From Tsukamurella sp. 8F (GTDB lineage: Bacteria > Actinomycetota > Actinomycetes > Mycobacteriales > Mycobacteriaceae): DNA of 64,000 bases. Each line of letters opens with the position of its first letter. Within the stretch, counting starts at the first letter, position 1. A program made the position numbers and the translations under genes. The stretch covers positions 33,338 through 97,337 of the forward strand of contig NZ_JARFTP010000017.1 in NCBI RefSeq assembly GCF_029167375.1, written 5' to 3'. Under the pieces are notes generated by a model, which saw nothing but the letters and a program-made list of their open reading frames with translations, was not told the origin of the DNA and made no database searches. Shown here one piece after another: positions 21,153-29,539 of the stretch.

Positions 21153-22733
21153 ATGGCTTCCCCCAGCGTCACCGGTTCCACCCTGCCCCCGGCGGTTACG
21201 CCGGAGCTGATCGCGAGGCTCGCCGGGACCGTCGTCTCGGACGGCACCCGTGAGCCCCACCGGCTGGTCGAGGTCTTCACCGGCGCCGAGGTCGGTGCGC
21301 TGCCACAGTCGACCACCACCGACGTCGATCGCGCGTTCGGGGCCGCGCGTGAGGCACAGCGGGAGTGGGCCGCATGGCCGCTCGACCGGCGGCTCGCGGT
21401 GTTCGCGCGTGCGCACGCCATGATCCTGGCCGAACACGACCTGATCGCCGACCTGATCCAGGTGGGTTCGGGCAAGAACCGCCGCATGGCATTCGAGGAG
21501 TCGTGCGACGTACCCATGGTCATCAGCCACTACCTCAAGGTGGCCCGACGCCTGCTGCGTCCCGCTCGTCGCGGGGGTCCGGTCCCCCTGTTCAGCAGCT
21601 CTACCGAGGTACACCGTCCCAAGGGCGTGGTAGGAGTGATAGCGCCCTGGAACTTCCCGTTCGCCATGGCGCTCTCCGATGCGACGCCGGCTCTCATGGC
21701 GGGCAACGGTATCGTCCTCAAACCGGACAACAAGACCGCGCTCGCGGCGCTCTACGGGGTGGAGCTGCTACTCCGGGCCGGGCTGCCGGAGGGACTCTTC
21801 CAGGTGGTGTGCGGCGACGGTCCCGACGTGGGACCTACGCTCATCGACAACAGCGACTTCGTCATGTTCACAGGGTCCTCGGCGACAGGTCGCGTCGTCG
21901 GCGAGCGCGCTGGGCGCGACCTCATCGGCTGCAGCCTCGAGCTCGGGGGCAAGAACCCCATGATCGTCCTGGACGACGTCGACCTCGACGAGGCGATCCC
22001 GACCGCGATCTTCTCGGTCTTCGCGAATGCCGGCCAAGCGTGCATGCACATCGAGCGGATGTACGTGCAGGACGACGTCTTCGACGAGTTCGCACGGCGA
22101 TTCGTCGAAGCGGTCGCAGCGCTGCGGGTGGAGGCGGGTTACGACTACTCGTCCGACATGGGCTCACTCGCGTCATCGGAGCAGCTCGCCCGCGTCTCGG
22201 CGCAGGTCGATGAAGCCGTTGCCCTGGGGGCCACGGCGCTTTGTGGCGGACACGCTCTCCCGGACGTCGGGCCCGCCTTCTACGCCCCGACCGTGCTCAC
22301 GGGCGTCACGCCCGATATGCGCATCGCGATCGCGGAGACCTTCGGCCCCGTCGTCGCGCTGCACCGGTTCCGCACCGACGACGAGGCGGTAGCAGCGGCC
22401 AACGACACACGCTATGGACTCAACGCCAGCGTCCTCGGCTCGGATCCGCACCGCTGCAACCGGATCGGTTCCCGACTGCAGGCGGGGAACGTCAATATCG
22501 GCGACGGCTTCGCAGCATCCTTCGCCAGCAAGGGCACGCCGTCAGGAGGCTGGAAGGAGTCAGGCGTGGGGACGCGGCACGGCGACGCCGGTCTGCTGAA
22601 ATACACGGACACTGCGAATGTGGCCGTACTCAAGAAGCAACTCCTGCTGCCGCGCCCCGGCGTTCGCTACGAGAAACACGTGGCGCAGACCCTGGCAACG
22701 CTGACCTGGATGCGTCGCCTCCGGATCCGCTGA
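21153..22733 (+). CDS. NAD(P)-dependent aldehyde dehydrogenase (GabD2-like)
   Basis: A 526-residue aldehyde dehydrogenase. Seen are IAPWNFPFAM (about residues 170-179), the general base Glu in SLELGGKNPM, the catalytic Cys in NAGQACMH and the C-terminal GNVNIGDGFAASFASKGTPSGGWKESGVG. It resembles the succinate-semialdehyde dehydrogenase GabD2 group, with an extra C-terminal tail of about 35 residues. Regulation by the KstR site upstream suggests it oxidises an aldehyde made during sterol breakdown; the true substrate is not shown. It converges on fadD17. Confidence 0.82.
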   Translation: MASPSVTGSTLPPAVTPELIARLAGTVVSDGTREPHRLVEVFTGAEVGALPQSTTTDVDRAFGAAREAQREWAAWPLDRRLAVFARAHAMILAEHDLIADLIQVGSGKNRRMAFEESCDVPMVISHYLKVARRLLRPARRGGPVPLFSSSTEVHRPKGVVGVIAPWNFPFAMALSDATPALMAGNGIVLKPDNKTALAALYGVELLLRAGLPEGLFQVVCGDGPDVGPTLIDNSDFVMFTGSSATGRVVGERAGRDLIGCSLELGGKNPMIVLDDVDLDEAIPTAIFSVFANAGQACMHIERMYVQDDVFDEFARRFVEAVAALRVEAGYDYSSDMGSLASSEQLARVSAQVDEAVALGATALCGGHALPDVGPAFYAPTVLTGVTPDMRIAIAETFGPVVALHRFRTDDEAVAAANDTRYGLNASVLGSDPHRCNRIGSRLQAGNVNIGDGFAASFASKGTPSGGWKESGVGTRHGDAGLLKYTDTANVAVLKKQLLLPRPGVRYEKHVAQTLATLTWMRRLRIR

Positions 22734-22745
22734 GCGCAGATCCGG

Positions 22746-24290
22746 CTAACGCGGCGGCACGGCGACGGTGGCCGCCACGCCGTCAGAGACGAGCGAGCGC
22801 TTGGCGACTTTGAACGACGCCGTATGCGGCAGTTCGGATTCGACACGAAGCCGGGTGGGCCGCTGTCGGACGCTCAGGTCCGGCTGCGCAGCAACGAAGC
22901 CGGCGAACACCTCCGCGTCGAGGCTGGCACCCGGCCGCAGCACCACTGCGGCCGCGACCTGATCCCCGACACCCTCGGCCGGGAGCGCATACACGGCCAC
23001 CTCGGAGATATCCGGATGCCGGAGCAGCACCCGCTCGATCGGCGCCGTGCCGAGGTTCTCACCCGCGACGCGCAGCCAGTCTCCGGTGCGGCCGGCGAAG
23101 TACACGAACCCGGCGTCGTCGACGTAGGCGAGGTCGCCGGTGCGGAACCATCCGCCGCGCAGCTTGACGGCGTTCGCGGCATCGTCGTTGTAATACCCGT
23201 GGAAACCACCCGCTCCGGCGGTGTTGACGAGCTCACCCACGGCCGCCGCGGCGTTCAGCAGCTCCCCACCGGGGCCGAATCTCGCGGGCGGGCAGGGTGA
23301 GTCGTCATCAGCATGCAGCACGTCCGCACCGTCGGGCAGGACGCCGAGTGCCTCGGGCGGGGTGTCCGGTGTCCTGGCTATGACGATGCCGAGCTCGCTC
23401 GAACCGTATCCATCGAGCAGCCGACACCCGAAGCGCCTGGCGAACGCCGCGGTGTCTCCCGGGCGGCCCTCGTTGCCGTACACGATCCGCAGCGGGTTGT
23501 CTGCGTCGCCGGGACGCTCCTCGGTTGCCAGGATATATGCGAGGGGAGCGCCGACGTAGTTCGCGTAGGTGGCTCCGAAACGCCGGACGTCAGGAAGGAA
23601 CCCACGCGCGGAGAACCGGCGCCGCAGTGCCAGCGCCGCACCTGCGGCGAGCGCGACACCCCAACCGGTGATGAGCGCGTTCGTGTGGAACAGGGGCATC
23701 GACACGTAGGCGACGTCGTCGGGAGTCAGCCCGCAGCGGTCCACCATGTAGCGCGCCGCGCCGGCGACCGCGGAGTGTGTGAGCCGCACCGCCTTGGGGT
23801 CGCCACTGGTTCCGGACGTGAACACCAGCATCAACAGGTCGCCGGGCGCCGCCTTTCTGTCGGGCACAGAAGCTCCGTGGAGGCGGCCGCGCCAGTCCTC
23901 GCCGTCGAGCTGTATGACCGGCACACCGATGTCGCGGACCTGCTCGAGGTGGGCTTGGTCGGCCAGGACGACCGCACAATCCGTATGTGCGACGTCACGC
24001 GCAAGCGCCCGACCGCTGCGTGTGTCGTTGAGCGCCACCAGGACCACGCCGGAGAGTGCGGCACCACCGATTGCGTCCGAGAACTCGGGGATGTTGTCCG
24101 CGAGGATGCCCACGTGCGGCACGGCAGCACCGGCTACCAGTTCCGCCAGCGCATCTGCGCACCTCGCCGCTGCGACGACGCATTCGGCCCAAGTCCGTGC
24201 GGTGTCCTCGAATTTCAGGCCGGCACCGTCGTCCGCCGCTCGTTCCCGCAACAGCGCGTCGACCGTGAGGACCATGGCCTCGGCGTTCAC
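22746..24290 (-). CDS. fadD17: FadD17, acyl-CoA/steroyl-CoA ligase
   Basis: A 514-residue ANL ligase. It has the P-loop VFTSGTSGDPKAVRLTH (about residues 157-173), YVSMPLFHTNALITGWG, RFSARGFLPDVRRFGATYANYVG and IVYGNEGRPGD, all close to mycobacterial FadD17. The C-terminal Lys motif is HTASFKVAKRSL. The start GTG 24290 overlaps the GMC gene stop (GTGA). It is the last gene of fadE26-fadE27-GMC-fadD17. In M. tuberculosis, fadD17 directly follows fadE27. It is predicted to activate a sterol side-chain acid; specificity is unproven. Confidence 0.85.
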   Translation of the reverse strand: MNAEAMVLTVDALLRERAADDGAGLKFEDTARTWAECVVAAARCADALAELVAGAAVPHVGILADNIPEFSDAIGGAALSGVVLVALNDTRSGRALARDVAHTDCAVVLADQAHLEQVRDIGVPVIQLDGEDWRGRLHGASVPDRKAAPGDLLMLVFTSGTSGDPKAVRLTHSAVAGAARYMVDRCGLTPDDVAYVSMPLFHTNALITGWGVALAAGAALALRRRFSARGFLPDVRRFGATYANYVGAPLAYILATEERPGDADNPLRIVYGNEGRPGDTAAFARRFGCRLLDGYGSSELGIVIARTPDTPPEALGVLPDGADVLHADDDSPCPPARFGPGGELLNAAAAVGELVNTAGAGGFHGYYNDDAANAVKLRGGWFRTGDLAYVDDAGFVYFAGRTGDWLRVAGENLGTAPIERVLLRHPDISEVAVYALPAEGVGDQVAAAVVLRPGASLDAEVFAGFVAAQPDLSVRQRPTRLRVESELPHTASFKVAKRSLVSDGVAATVAVPPR

Positions 24291-25942
24291 GCGCCCAGGA
24301 ACTTCGCGCACATCTCGCCGATCATGTACGACGGCGCGTTGGTGTTCCCTCCGGTCACGGACGGCATGATCGACGCGTCCGCCACTCGTAGCCCGTCGAT
24401 GCCGCGCACCCGCAGCTGCGGGTCGACGACTGCGCGCTCGTCGACGCCCATGCGGCATGTACCCACTGGGTGGTAGACCGAGTGTGCACGGTTAGGTAGC
24501 TCACGGCGCATCGCGTTCGGGTCCCGATACGCGTCACCGGGCGCGAACTCGCCCTCGACGTCGCGCGCGATGTCCTTGTGCGTCATGATCTCCCGGATCG
24601 TCGATATGCCCTCTAGCAGGAACTCGGTGTCCAGCGGGTCGGACAGGTACGCCGGGTCGATGAGTGGCTGCGCCAACGGGTCCGCGGAGGCGAGTCGCAG
24701 CTCGCCGCGGCTGTGTGGGTAGATCAGCGTCGGGAAGATGGTGAGTGCCGGACGCCGGTCCACCATGTGCAGCTTGTCCTCGTCCTGGTTCGGAACGGGG
24801 TAGCTCCAGGGCAGCGTGTGGATCTGCATGTCCGGGATGTCCTCAGCGAACGAGCTGCGCACGAACCCGCACGCCTCGAACACGGTGCGGCCGAACCACG
24901 AGCTGCCCGGACGTCGCCGCTCCTGCAGCAAGCCACTCGCGAAGTGCGCGGGCGTGCCCCTGTGAATCGCGCTCTTCATCAGGTAGGTCATGGGAACGAA
25001 CAGGTGATCGTGCAGGTTCTGACCGACAGGCAGGTTGGCCGCCACGTCGATGCCGTGCTCGCGCAACTGCTCCGCAGGGCCGATACCGGAGAGCAGCAGC
25101 AGGTGCGCCGAGCCCATCGTCCCGCCGGAGACGACGACCTCTTGTTCCGCCCTGATCGTCTGCCGCCCTGTGCCCGTGAGGATCTCGACACCAGTCGCCC
25201 TACCGCTCTCGATCACGACACGGGCGACGTGCGCGCCGGCCACGACTGTGAGCCCCGCGCGTCGCTCGCGCAGGTACCCCTGGGCGGAGCTGTACCGGAT
25301 GCCGCCCGCGACGCTCTGCTGGAAGATGCTGATGCCCTCCTGCGATGCCCCGTTGTAGTCGTCGATGACCGGAGCGCCCAGTGTGGCGGCGGCCGCCGCC
25401 ATGAAACTCCGTGCGGCGCCGGTCAGGTCGCGCTGCCGGGTCACCCGGATCGGCCCCTCCTCGCCGCGCAGCTCGGTCGCACCTTCCTGCCAGCTCTCGA
25501 GGCGCTTGAATGCGGGAAGCACGCCGTCGTAGTCCCACCCCTCGCAGCCCTCGGCGGCCCAGCCGTCGTAGTTCGCGCGGTTGCCACGGACGAACAGCAT
25601 CCCGTTGATCGAGCTGGACCCGCCTAACACCTTGCCGCGTGTCATGGGGATCCGCCGTTCGTTCGCGAACTTCTGCGGCGTCGAGTACTGCTTCCAGGCG
25701 ACACGAGACTTCAACTGGGGCACCGTATGCACCATCGTGATCATGCCGGGTATGCGGGTCAGCCGCGTGTCATCGTTCCGTCCGGCTTCGAGCAGCACCA
25801 CACGTGCACCCGTGTCTGCCAGACGCGAGGCGACGATCGCTCCCGCGCTGCCTGAGCCGACGACGACGTAGTCGGCCGACGCGGGCAGGGCGTTCGTGTC
25901 TGTGACGATCGTCTTCTTCGTGGTACGCCGGGGCTGGGTCAC
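24287..25942 (-). CDS. GMC-family FAD-dependent oxidoreductase
   Basis: A 551-residue choline-dehydrogenase-like flavoprotein. The dinucleotide motif GSGSAG is at residues 29-34, followed by GKVLGGSSSINGML (the GMC signature 1 region, about 104-117), GGTMGSAHLLLLSGIGP (signature 2), and the catalytic His in YHPVGTCRMG with GNTNAPSYMIGE at the end. GTG 25942 is preferred, because AGGAGACATC lies directly before it; an ATG at 25969 overlapping the fadE27 stop is the alternative. It probably oxidises an alcohol group, perhaps on a sterol side chain or nucleus, an inference from its place between fadE27 and fadD17. Confidence 0.8.
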   Translation of the reverse strand: MTQPRRTTKKTIVTDTNALPASADYVVVGSGSAGAIVASRLADTGARVVLLEAGRNDDTRLTRIPGMITMVHTVPQLKSRVAWKQYSTPQKFANERRIPMTRGKVLGGSSSINGMLFVRGNRANYDGWAAEGCEGWDYDGVLPAFKRLESWQEGATELRGEEGPIRVTRQRDLTGAARSFMAAAAATLGAPVIDDYNGASQEGISIFQQSVAGGIRYSSAQGYLRERRAGLTVVAGAHVARVVIESGRATGVEILTGTGRQTIRAEQEVVVSGGTMGSAHLLLLSGIGPAEQLREHGIDVAANLPVGQNLHDHLFVPMTYLMKSAIHRGTPAHFASGLLQERRRPGSSWFGRTVFEACGFVRSSFAEDIPDMQIHTLPWSYPVPNQDEDKLHMVDRRPALTIFPTLIYPHSRGELRLASADPLAQPLIDPAYLSDPLDTEFLLEGISTIREIMTHKDIARDVEGEFAPGDAYRDPNAMRRELPNRAHSVYHPVGTCRMGVDERAVVDPQLRVRGIDGLRVADASIMPSVTGGNTNAPSYMIGEMCAKFLGA

Positions 25943-25965
25943 GATGTCTCCTGGGATCGGTGTTC

Positions 25966-27057
25966 TCATGCATCGGCGAGTCGACGGCCGATGCGGCGAA
26001 GCGCTGTGGTGGCGCCGCCGAGCGCGAACTCGGCCCGCTTGGCGGCCACGAACGACCGGTGAGTGGGATGGTCTGTGTCGATCCCGACGCCGCCGTGGAT
26101 GTGGACCACCGTATGTGCCACGCGGTGTCCCGCCTCCGCAGCCCAGAACGCCGCCGTCGCGACGGCTTCGGTCGAGTCGAAGCCTTCATCCTCGCGCCAC
26201 ACCGCCTCGGCCAGCGCAAGCCGCACGGCGTCCACGTCGATGTAGGCGTCGGCGAGGCGCTGGCGCACCGCCTGGAACGATCCGATCGGTTTGCCGAACT
26301 GCTCGCGCGTACGCGCATAGTCGGCACCGGCAGCGAGCGCACGGTCCAGAACACCGAGTTGCCGCGCGCACCAGGCGATGTCCTGCCTCCGGTGCACCCA
26401 CGCAGCGGCATCCGGCCCATCCAGCACCGCGTCAGCCGGGATACCGACGCCCTCGAACTCGAGCAGGGCCGCGTCGTCACCATCGACGAGTTCCTCACGG
26501 GAGACTCTGAGCCCCTTGCTTTCCCGGTCGACCAGTGCGAGCACCGCACCGTTCTCGAAGAGCGCCTCGACCAGGAATGCGTCTGCGTCTGCGGCCGCGG
26601 TCACGGCGGGGCACGTACCGTCGAACGCCAGGCCCTCAGGGCCGCGCCGCGCGATCACGACATCGGGCCCCGCTGCGCCCAGTGCGGTCGCGAGTGTGGC
26701 GGTGCCGGACACGACAGGAACCACCCACCGCTCGATCTGCGCGGGCGTCCCGAACTCCGCTATCGCAGTCGCTCCGACGGCTATGGACGCCAGATACGGT
26801 ACCGCGGCGTCGAACCGCCCGCATGCGGTGAGGATCGCGCACTGCTCCTCGAGCCCGAATCCGCCACCGCCCACCGATCGCGGCAGCGCCGCATCGAGCA
26901 CACCCGCGGACTCCAGCCGCGCCCACAGCTCGGCGTCGAACCCCTCTCGCACGCCGGATACGTTGTGCGGCACCGGGTGTGCCTCGTTCCATGTTTCGAA
27001 CACGCGACTAGTGAGGGCGGCGAGATCGCGCGTCGCCTCGGATGCAGCGAAGTCCAT
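25966..27057 (-). CDS. fadE27: FadE27 (ChsE5), acyl-CoA dehydrogenase subunit
   Basis: A 363-residue acyl-CoA dehydrogenase-like protein (ARTREQFGKPIGSFQAVRQRLADAYI, about residues 260-285 described by its ends; VHIHGGVGIDTDHP near the C terminus). In M. tuberculosis, FadE26 and FadE27 form an alpha2beta2 enzyme (ChsE4-ChsE5) that dehydrogenates steroid-CoA side chains, with the active-site Glu on FadE26. Start 27057 is 10 bp after the fadE26 stop. A shorter and degenerate N-terminal domain fits the non-catalytic partner. Confidence 0.85.
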   Translation of the reverse strand: MDFAASEATRDLAALTSRVFETWNEAHPVPHNVSGVREGFDAELWARLESAGVLDAALPRSVGGGGFGLEEQCAILTACGRFDAAVPYLASIAVGATAIAEFGTPAQIERWVVPVVSGTATLATALGAAGPDVVIARRGPEGLAFDGTCPAVTAAADADAFLVEALFENGAVLALVDRESKGLRVSREELVDGDDAALLEFEGVGIPADAVLDGPDAAAWVHRRQDIAWCARQLGVLDRALAAGADYARTREQFGKPIGSFQAVRQRLADAYIDVDAVRLALAEAVWREDEGFDSTEAVATAAFWAAEAGHRVAHTVVHIHGGVGIDTDHPTHRSFVAAKRAEFALGGATTALRRIGRRLADA

Positions 27058-27067
27058 CGGGTGCTCC

Positions 27068-28258
27068 TTACCGCGTAACGGGAAGCCGGAGCGCGGTCCC
27101 CGCGATGATGTCGCGCTGGATCTCATTGGTGCCGCCGCCGAAAGTGAGGATCAGCGACGAACGGTGCAGACGCTCGATACGCCCGGCCAGCACGGCGCCG
27201 GGGGAGCCGGTGCGGACCGTCGCGGCTGCGCCCAACACCTCCATGAGCAGTCGGTACCCCTCCGTGGCGTACTCGGTGCCGAACACCTTCGTCGCCGATG
27301 CCGCCGCTGCGCTGTAGGCGTCGGCGCCGTCCGCGTCGGCCGCCCACGCGATGCGCCAGTTGCGCAGCTTGAGGTACTCGGCGTGCACATGGACGCGGGC
27401 GAGATGGATCTGCACCCATTCGGCATCGATGACGCGCGCACCGCCGGGCACGCGCGTCTCCCTCGCCCACTCGGTGACCTGACGGAGCGAATCCCGTAGC
27501 GGCGCCGACGACGTGAGCGCGACGCGCTCGTGATTGAGCTGATCGGTCATGAGCTTCCAGCCCGCATGCAGCTCACCGACCACCGCGTCCGCCGGCACTC
27601 GGACGCCGTCGTAGTACGTCGCGCTCGTCCCCGGGCCCGCGACCGTGTGCACCTTGGTCCAAGAGAAGCCCTCGGCATCTGTGGGGACTACCAGGATCGA
27701 GAGGCCACGGTGCCGGGCGGCCTCTGGATCGGTACGGGCAGCGAGCCAGATGTAGTCCGCATATTCGATGAGGCTGGTCCACATCTTCTGGCCGGTGATC
27801 ACGTATTCGTCGCCGTCGCGCACGGCGCGGGTACGCAGCGATGCCAGATCGGTGCCCGCCTCGGGTTCGGAGTAGCCGATCGAGAAGTGGGTCTCGCCTG
27901 CTGCGATGCCGGGCAGGAATCGGGCCTTCTGCTCTGCTGTGCCGCCGGCCATGATCGCGGGCGCCACCGTGTTCACCGTCAGGAACGGCACGGGCACACC
28001 GGCGATCGCGGCCTCGTCGGTGAAGATCAGCTGGTCGAGGACGGGACGGTGCTGCCCACCGAACTCCTCCGGCCAACCGATGGCCAGCCAACCGTCCTTG
28101 CCGAGGGTTCGGGTGATCTCCTTGTACACCTCGCCCTCGCCGTACTCGCCCTGTCCCGTTCGCAGCGCCTCGCGACGCTCGACCGTCATCAGGTGGGCGA
28201 AGTAGTCCCGTAGCTCGGCTCGCAGCCGCTCCTGCTCCTCGGTGAACGCGATCCGCAT
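27068..28258 (-). CDS. fadE26: FadE26 (ChsE4), steroid side-chain acyl-CoA dehydrogenase
   Basis: A 396-residue acyl-CoA dehydrogenase. Seen are IGYSEPEAGTDLASLRT, GQKMWTSLIEYADYIWLAART, LNHERVAL and the C-terminal LILTFGGGTNEIQRDIIA. The protein aligns closely with M. tuberculosis FadE26 as I recall it (for example DQLIFTDEAAIAG and KVFGTE.ATE.YRLLMEVLG). It should introduce the alpha-beta double bond in steroyl-CoA with FadE27. ATG 28258 is 11 bp from a perfect KstR site. First gene of a four-gene operon. Confidence 0.9.
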   Translation of the reverse strand: MRIAFTEEQERLRAELRDYFAHLMTVERREALRTGQGEYGEGEVYKEITRTLGKDGWLAIGWPEEFGGQHRPVLDQLIFTDEAAIAGVPVPFLTVNTVAPAIMAGGTAEQKARFLPGIAAGETHFSIGYSEPEAGTDLASLRTRAVRDGDEYVITGQKMWTSLIEYADYIWLAARTDPEAARHRGLSILVVPTDAEGFSWTKVHTVAGPGTSATYYDGVRVPADAVVGELHAGWKLMTDQLNHERVALTSSAPLRDSLRQVTEWARETRVPGGARVIDAEWVQIHLARVHVHAEYLKLRNWRIAWAADADGADAYSAAAASATKVFGTEYATEGYRLLMEVLGAAATVRTGSPGAVLAGRIERLHRSSLILTFGGGTNEIQRDIIAGTALRLPVTR

Positions 28259-28268
28259 GACGTCACTG

Positions 28269-28282
28269 TAGAACACGTTCTA
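28269..28282. promoter_or_regulatory. KstR operator upstream of fadE26
   Basis: TAGAACACGTTCTA matches the full consensus and is palindromic apart from its central pair. It is 11 bp from the fadE26 ATG on the minus strand. Confidence 0.85.
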
Positions 28283-28350
28283 AGATTGCACTGCGGTTCC
28301 GCCCTGGAAGATCGCTACGACTAGGTCGAAATGTATACGGCGGTCCGGCA

Positions 28351-28364
28351 TAGAACTGGTTACA
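28351..28364. promoter_or_regulatory. KstR operator upstream of the SDR gene
   Basis: TAGAACTGGTTACA fits all fixed bases of TNNAACNNGTTNNA and ends 18 bp before the plus-strand GTG start. The divergent fadE26 gene has its own site 82 bp away. Confidence 0.75.
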
Positions 28365-28382
28365 CGATGGAGGCGGTGCGCA

Positions 28383-29252
28383 GTGGTCGAGAACAGGGTC
28401 GCGGTCGTGACAGGCGCGGGCGCCGGACTCGGGCGGGCGGAAGCGCTCGCGCTCGCTGCGCGGGGCGCCGCCGTCGTGGTCTCGGACGTCTCCGCGTCCG
28501 CGCATGACGTCGCCGACGAGATCGCCGCCTCGGGGGGTACGGCAAGCGCCGTCGTCGCAGACGTGGCCGAGCGCGCCGGCGCCGACGCCATGCTCGCGGC
28601 CGCGCGGAAGCTCGGAGGACTCCACATCGTGGTCAACAACGCCGGCTTCTGTCGCGATCGCATGCTGTTCTCGATGACCGACGACGACTGGGACGACGTG
28701 ATCCGCGTGCACCTGCGCGGGCACTTCCTGCTCTCGCAGGCCGCGACAGCGCATTGGCGCACCGAGTCCAAGCTGGCGGGCGAGCCCGTATACGGGCGCC
28801 TCATCAATACCGCGTCAGAAGCCTTCCTGTTCGGCTCCGTCGGGCAACCCAATTACGCCGCGGCCAAGGCCGGGATCGCCGCGCTCACCGTCGCCGCGGC
28901 GCGTGGGTGCGGGCGCTACGGGGTGACGGCCAACGCCATATGCCCGCGCGCCCGCACCGCGATGACGGAGGCCGTCTTCGGCCAGTTCGACGGTGGGGGT
29001 ATCGATCCGCTGTCACCCGAGCACGTCGCGCGCTTCGTCGCGTTCCTCGCTTCGCCCGCGGCGGCGGACATCAACGGCCAGGTCTTCGTGGTGCACGGTT
29101 CGATGGTCGCACTGATGGCCCCGCCCACCGTGGAGCAGCGCTTCGACGCGGACGGCACCTGGACCGACGACTCACTCGCCACCTCCGTCGGCGCGTACTT
29201 CGCGGGCCGCGACCCCGCCCGCATGTTCGCGGCCCGAGAGATCCGCACGTAG
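28383..29252 (+). CDS. Short-chain dehydrogenase (Hsd4A/Rv3502c-like candidate)
   Basis: A 289-residue SDR. The cofactor motif TGAGAGLG is at about residues 10-17, NNAG at about 87-90, and the catalytic Ser and YAAAK follow in NTASEAFLFG..QPNYAAAK. Position beside fadE26, a ferredoxin and mce4 matches Rv3502c/Hsd4A, a 17-beta-hydroxysteroid or 22-hydroxyacyl-CoA dehydrogenase, but I could not confirm orthology. GTG 28383 is supported by an upstream GATGGAGG. The C-terminal 40 residues extend beyond the basic SDR fold. Confidence 0.78.
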   Translation: MVENRVAVVTGAGAGLGRAEALALAARGAAVVVSDVSASAHDVADEIAASGGTASAVVADVAERAGADAMLAAARKLGGLHIVVNNAGFCRDRMLFSMTDDDWDDVIRVHLRGHFLLSQAATAHWRTESKLAGEPVYGRLINTASEAFLFGSVGQPNYAAAKAGIAALTVAAARGCGRYGVTANAICPRARTAMTEAVFGQFDGGGIDPLSPEHVARFVAFLASPAAADINGQVFVVHGSMVALMAPPTVEQRFDADGTWTDDSLATSVGAYFAGRDPARMFAAREIRT

Positions 29253-29281
29253 CTGCGTACGAGATCGCATAGCGGTCGTCG

Positions 29282-29306
29282 GAGGCCGGCACGTGGGGGC
29301 GGCCTC
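29282..29306. terminator. Possible hairpin terminator between convergent SDR and ferredoxin genes
   Basis: GAGGCCG (29282-29288) pairs with CGGCCTC (29300-29306) around an 11-base loop. It overlaps the last bases of the ferredoxin gene and lies 30 bp after the SDR stop. There is no T-run, so it would be a weak or bidirectional terminator. Confidence 0.35.
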
Positions 29307-29490
29307 AGTCGGTCAGGCCCAAAGCCTGCGTGGGACAACCGGCGACCGCAGCCTCGACGTCGTCTCGATCGACCTCTGTCGGCTCCGCGATCACGTGAGC
29401 GTATCCATCGTCGCCCACCTCGAAGATGTCGGGGCGGATCGACTCGCACACCCCGTGGCCTGTACACATGTCCCCGATCGTGACCTTCAC
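29305..29490 (-). CDS. fdxD: FdxD-like [3Fe-4S] ferredoxin
   Basis: A 61-residue ferredoxin. Cysteines in the pattern CTGHGVC (residues 9-15) and a late GCP motif fit a single [3Fe-4S] cluster of the type that serves P450s. In M. tuberculosis fdxD (Rv3503c) sits at the same place between fadE26 and the SDR gene. It may donate electrons to CYP125. The start is GTG 29490, with AAGGAGAG six bases upstream; the open frame to 29580 lacks homology. It lies 49 bp downstream of the fadE34 stop on the same strand. Confidence 0.85.
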   Translation of the reverse strand: MKVTIGDMCTGHGVCESIRPDIFEVGDDGYAHVIAEPTEVDRDDVEAAVAGCPTQALGLTD

Positions 29491-29539
29491 TGCAAACTCT
29501 CCTTCGAACTCCGCTGGGCTGAGCGATCTTCCGGTGGAT

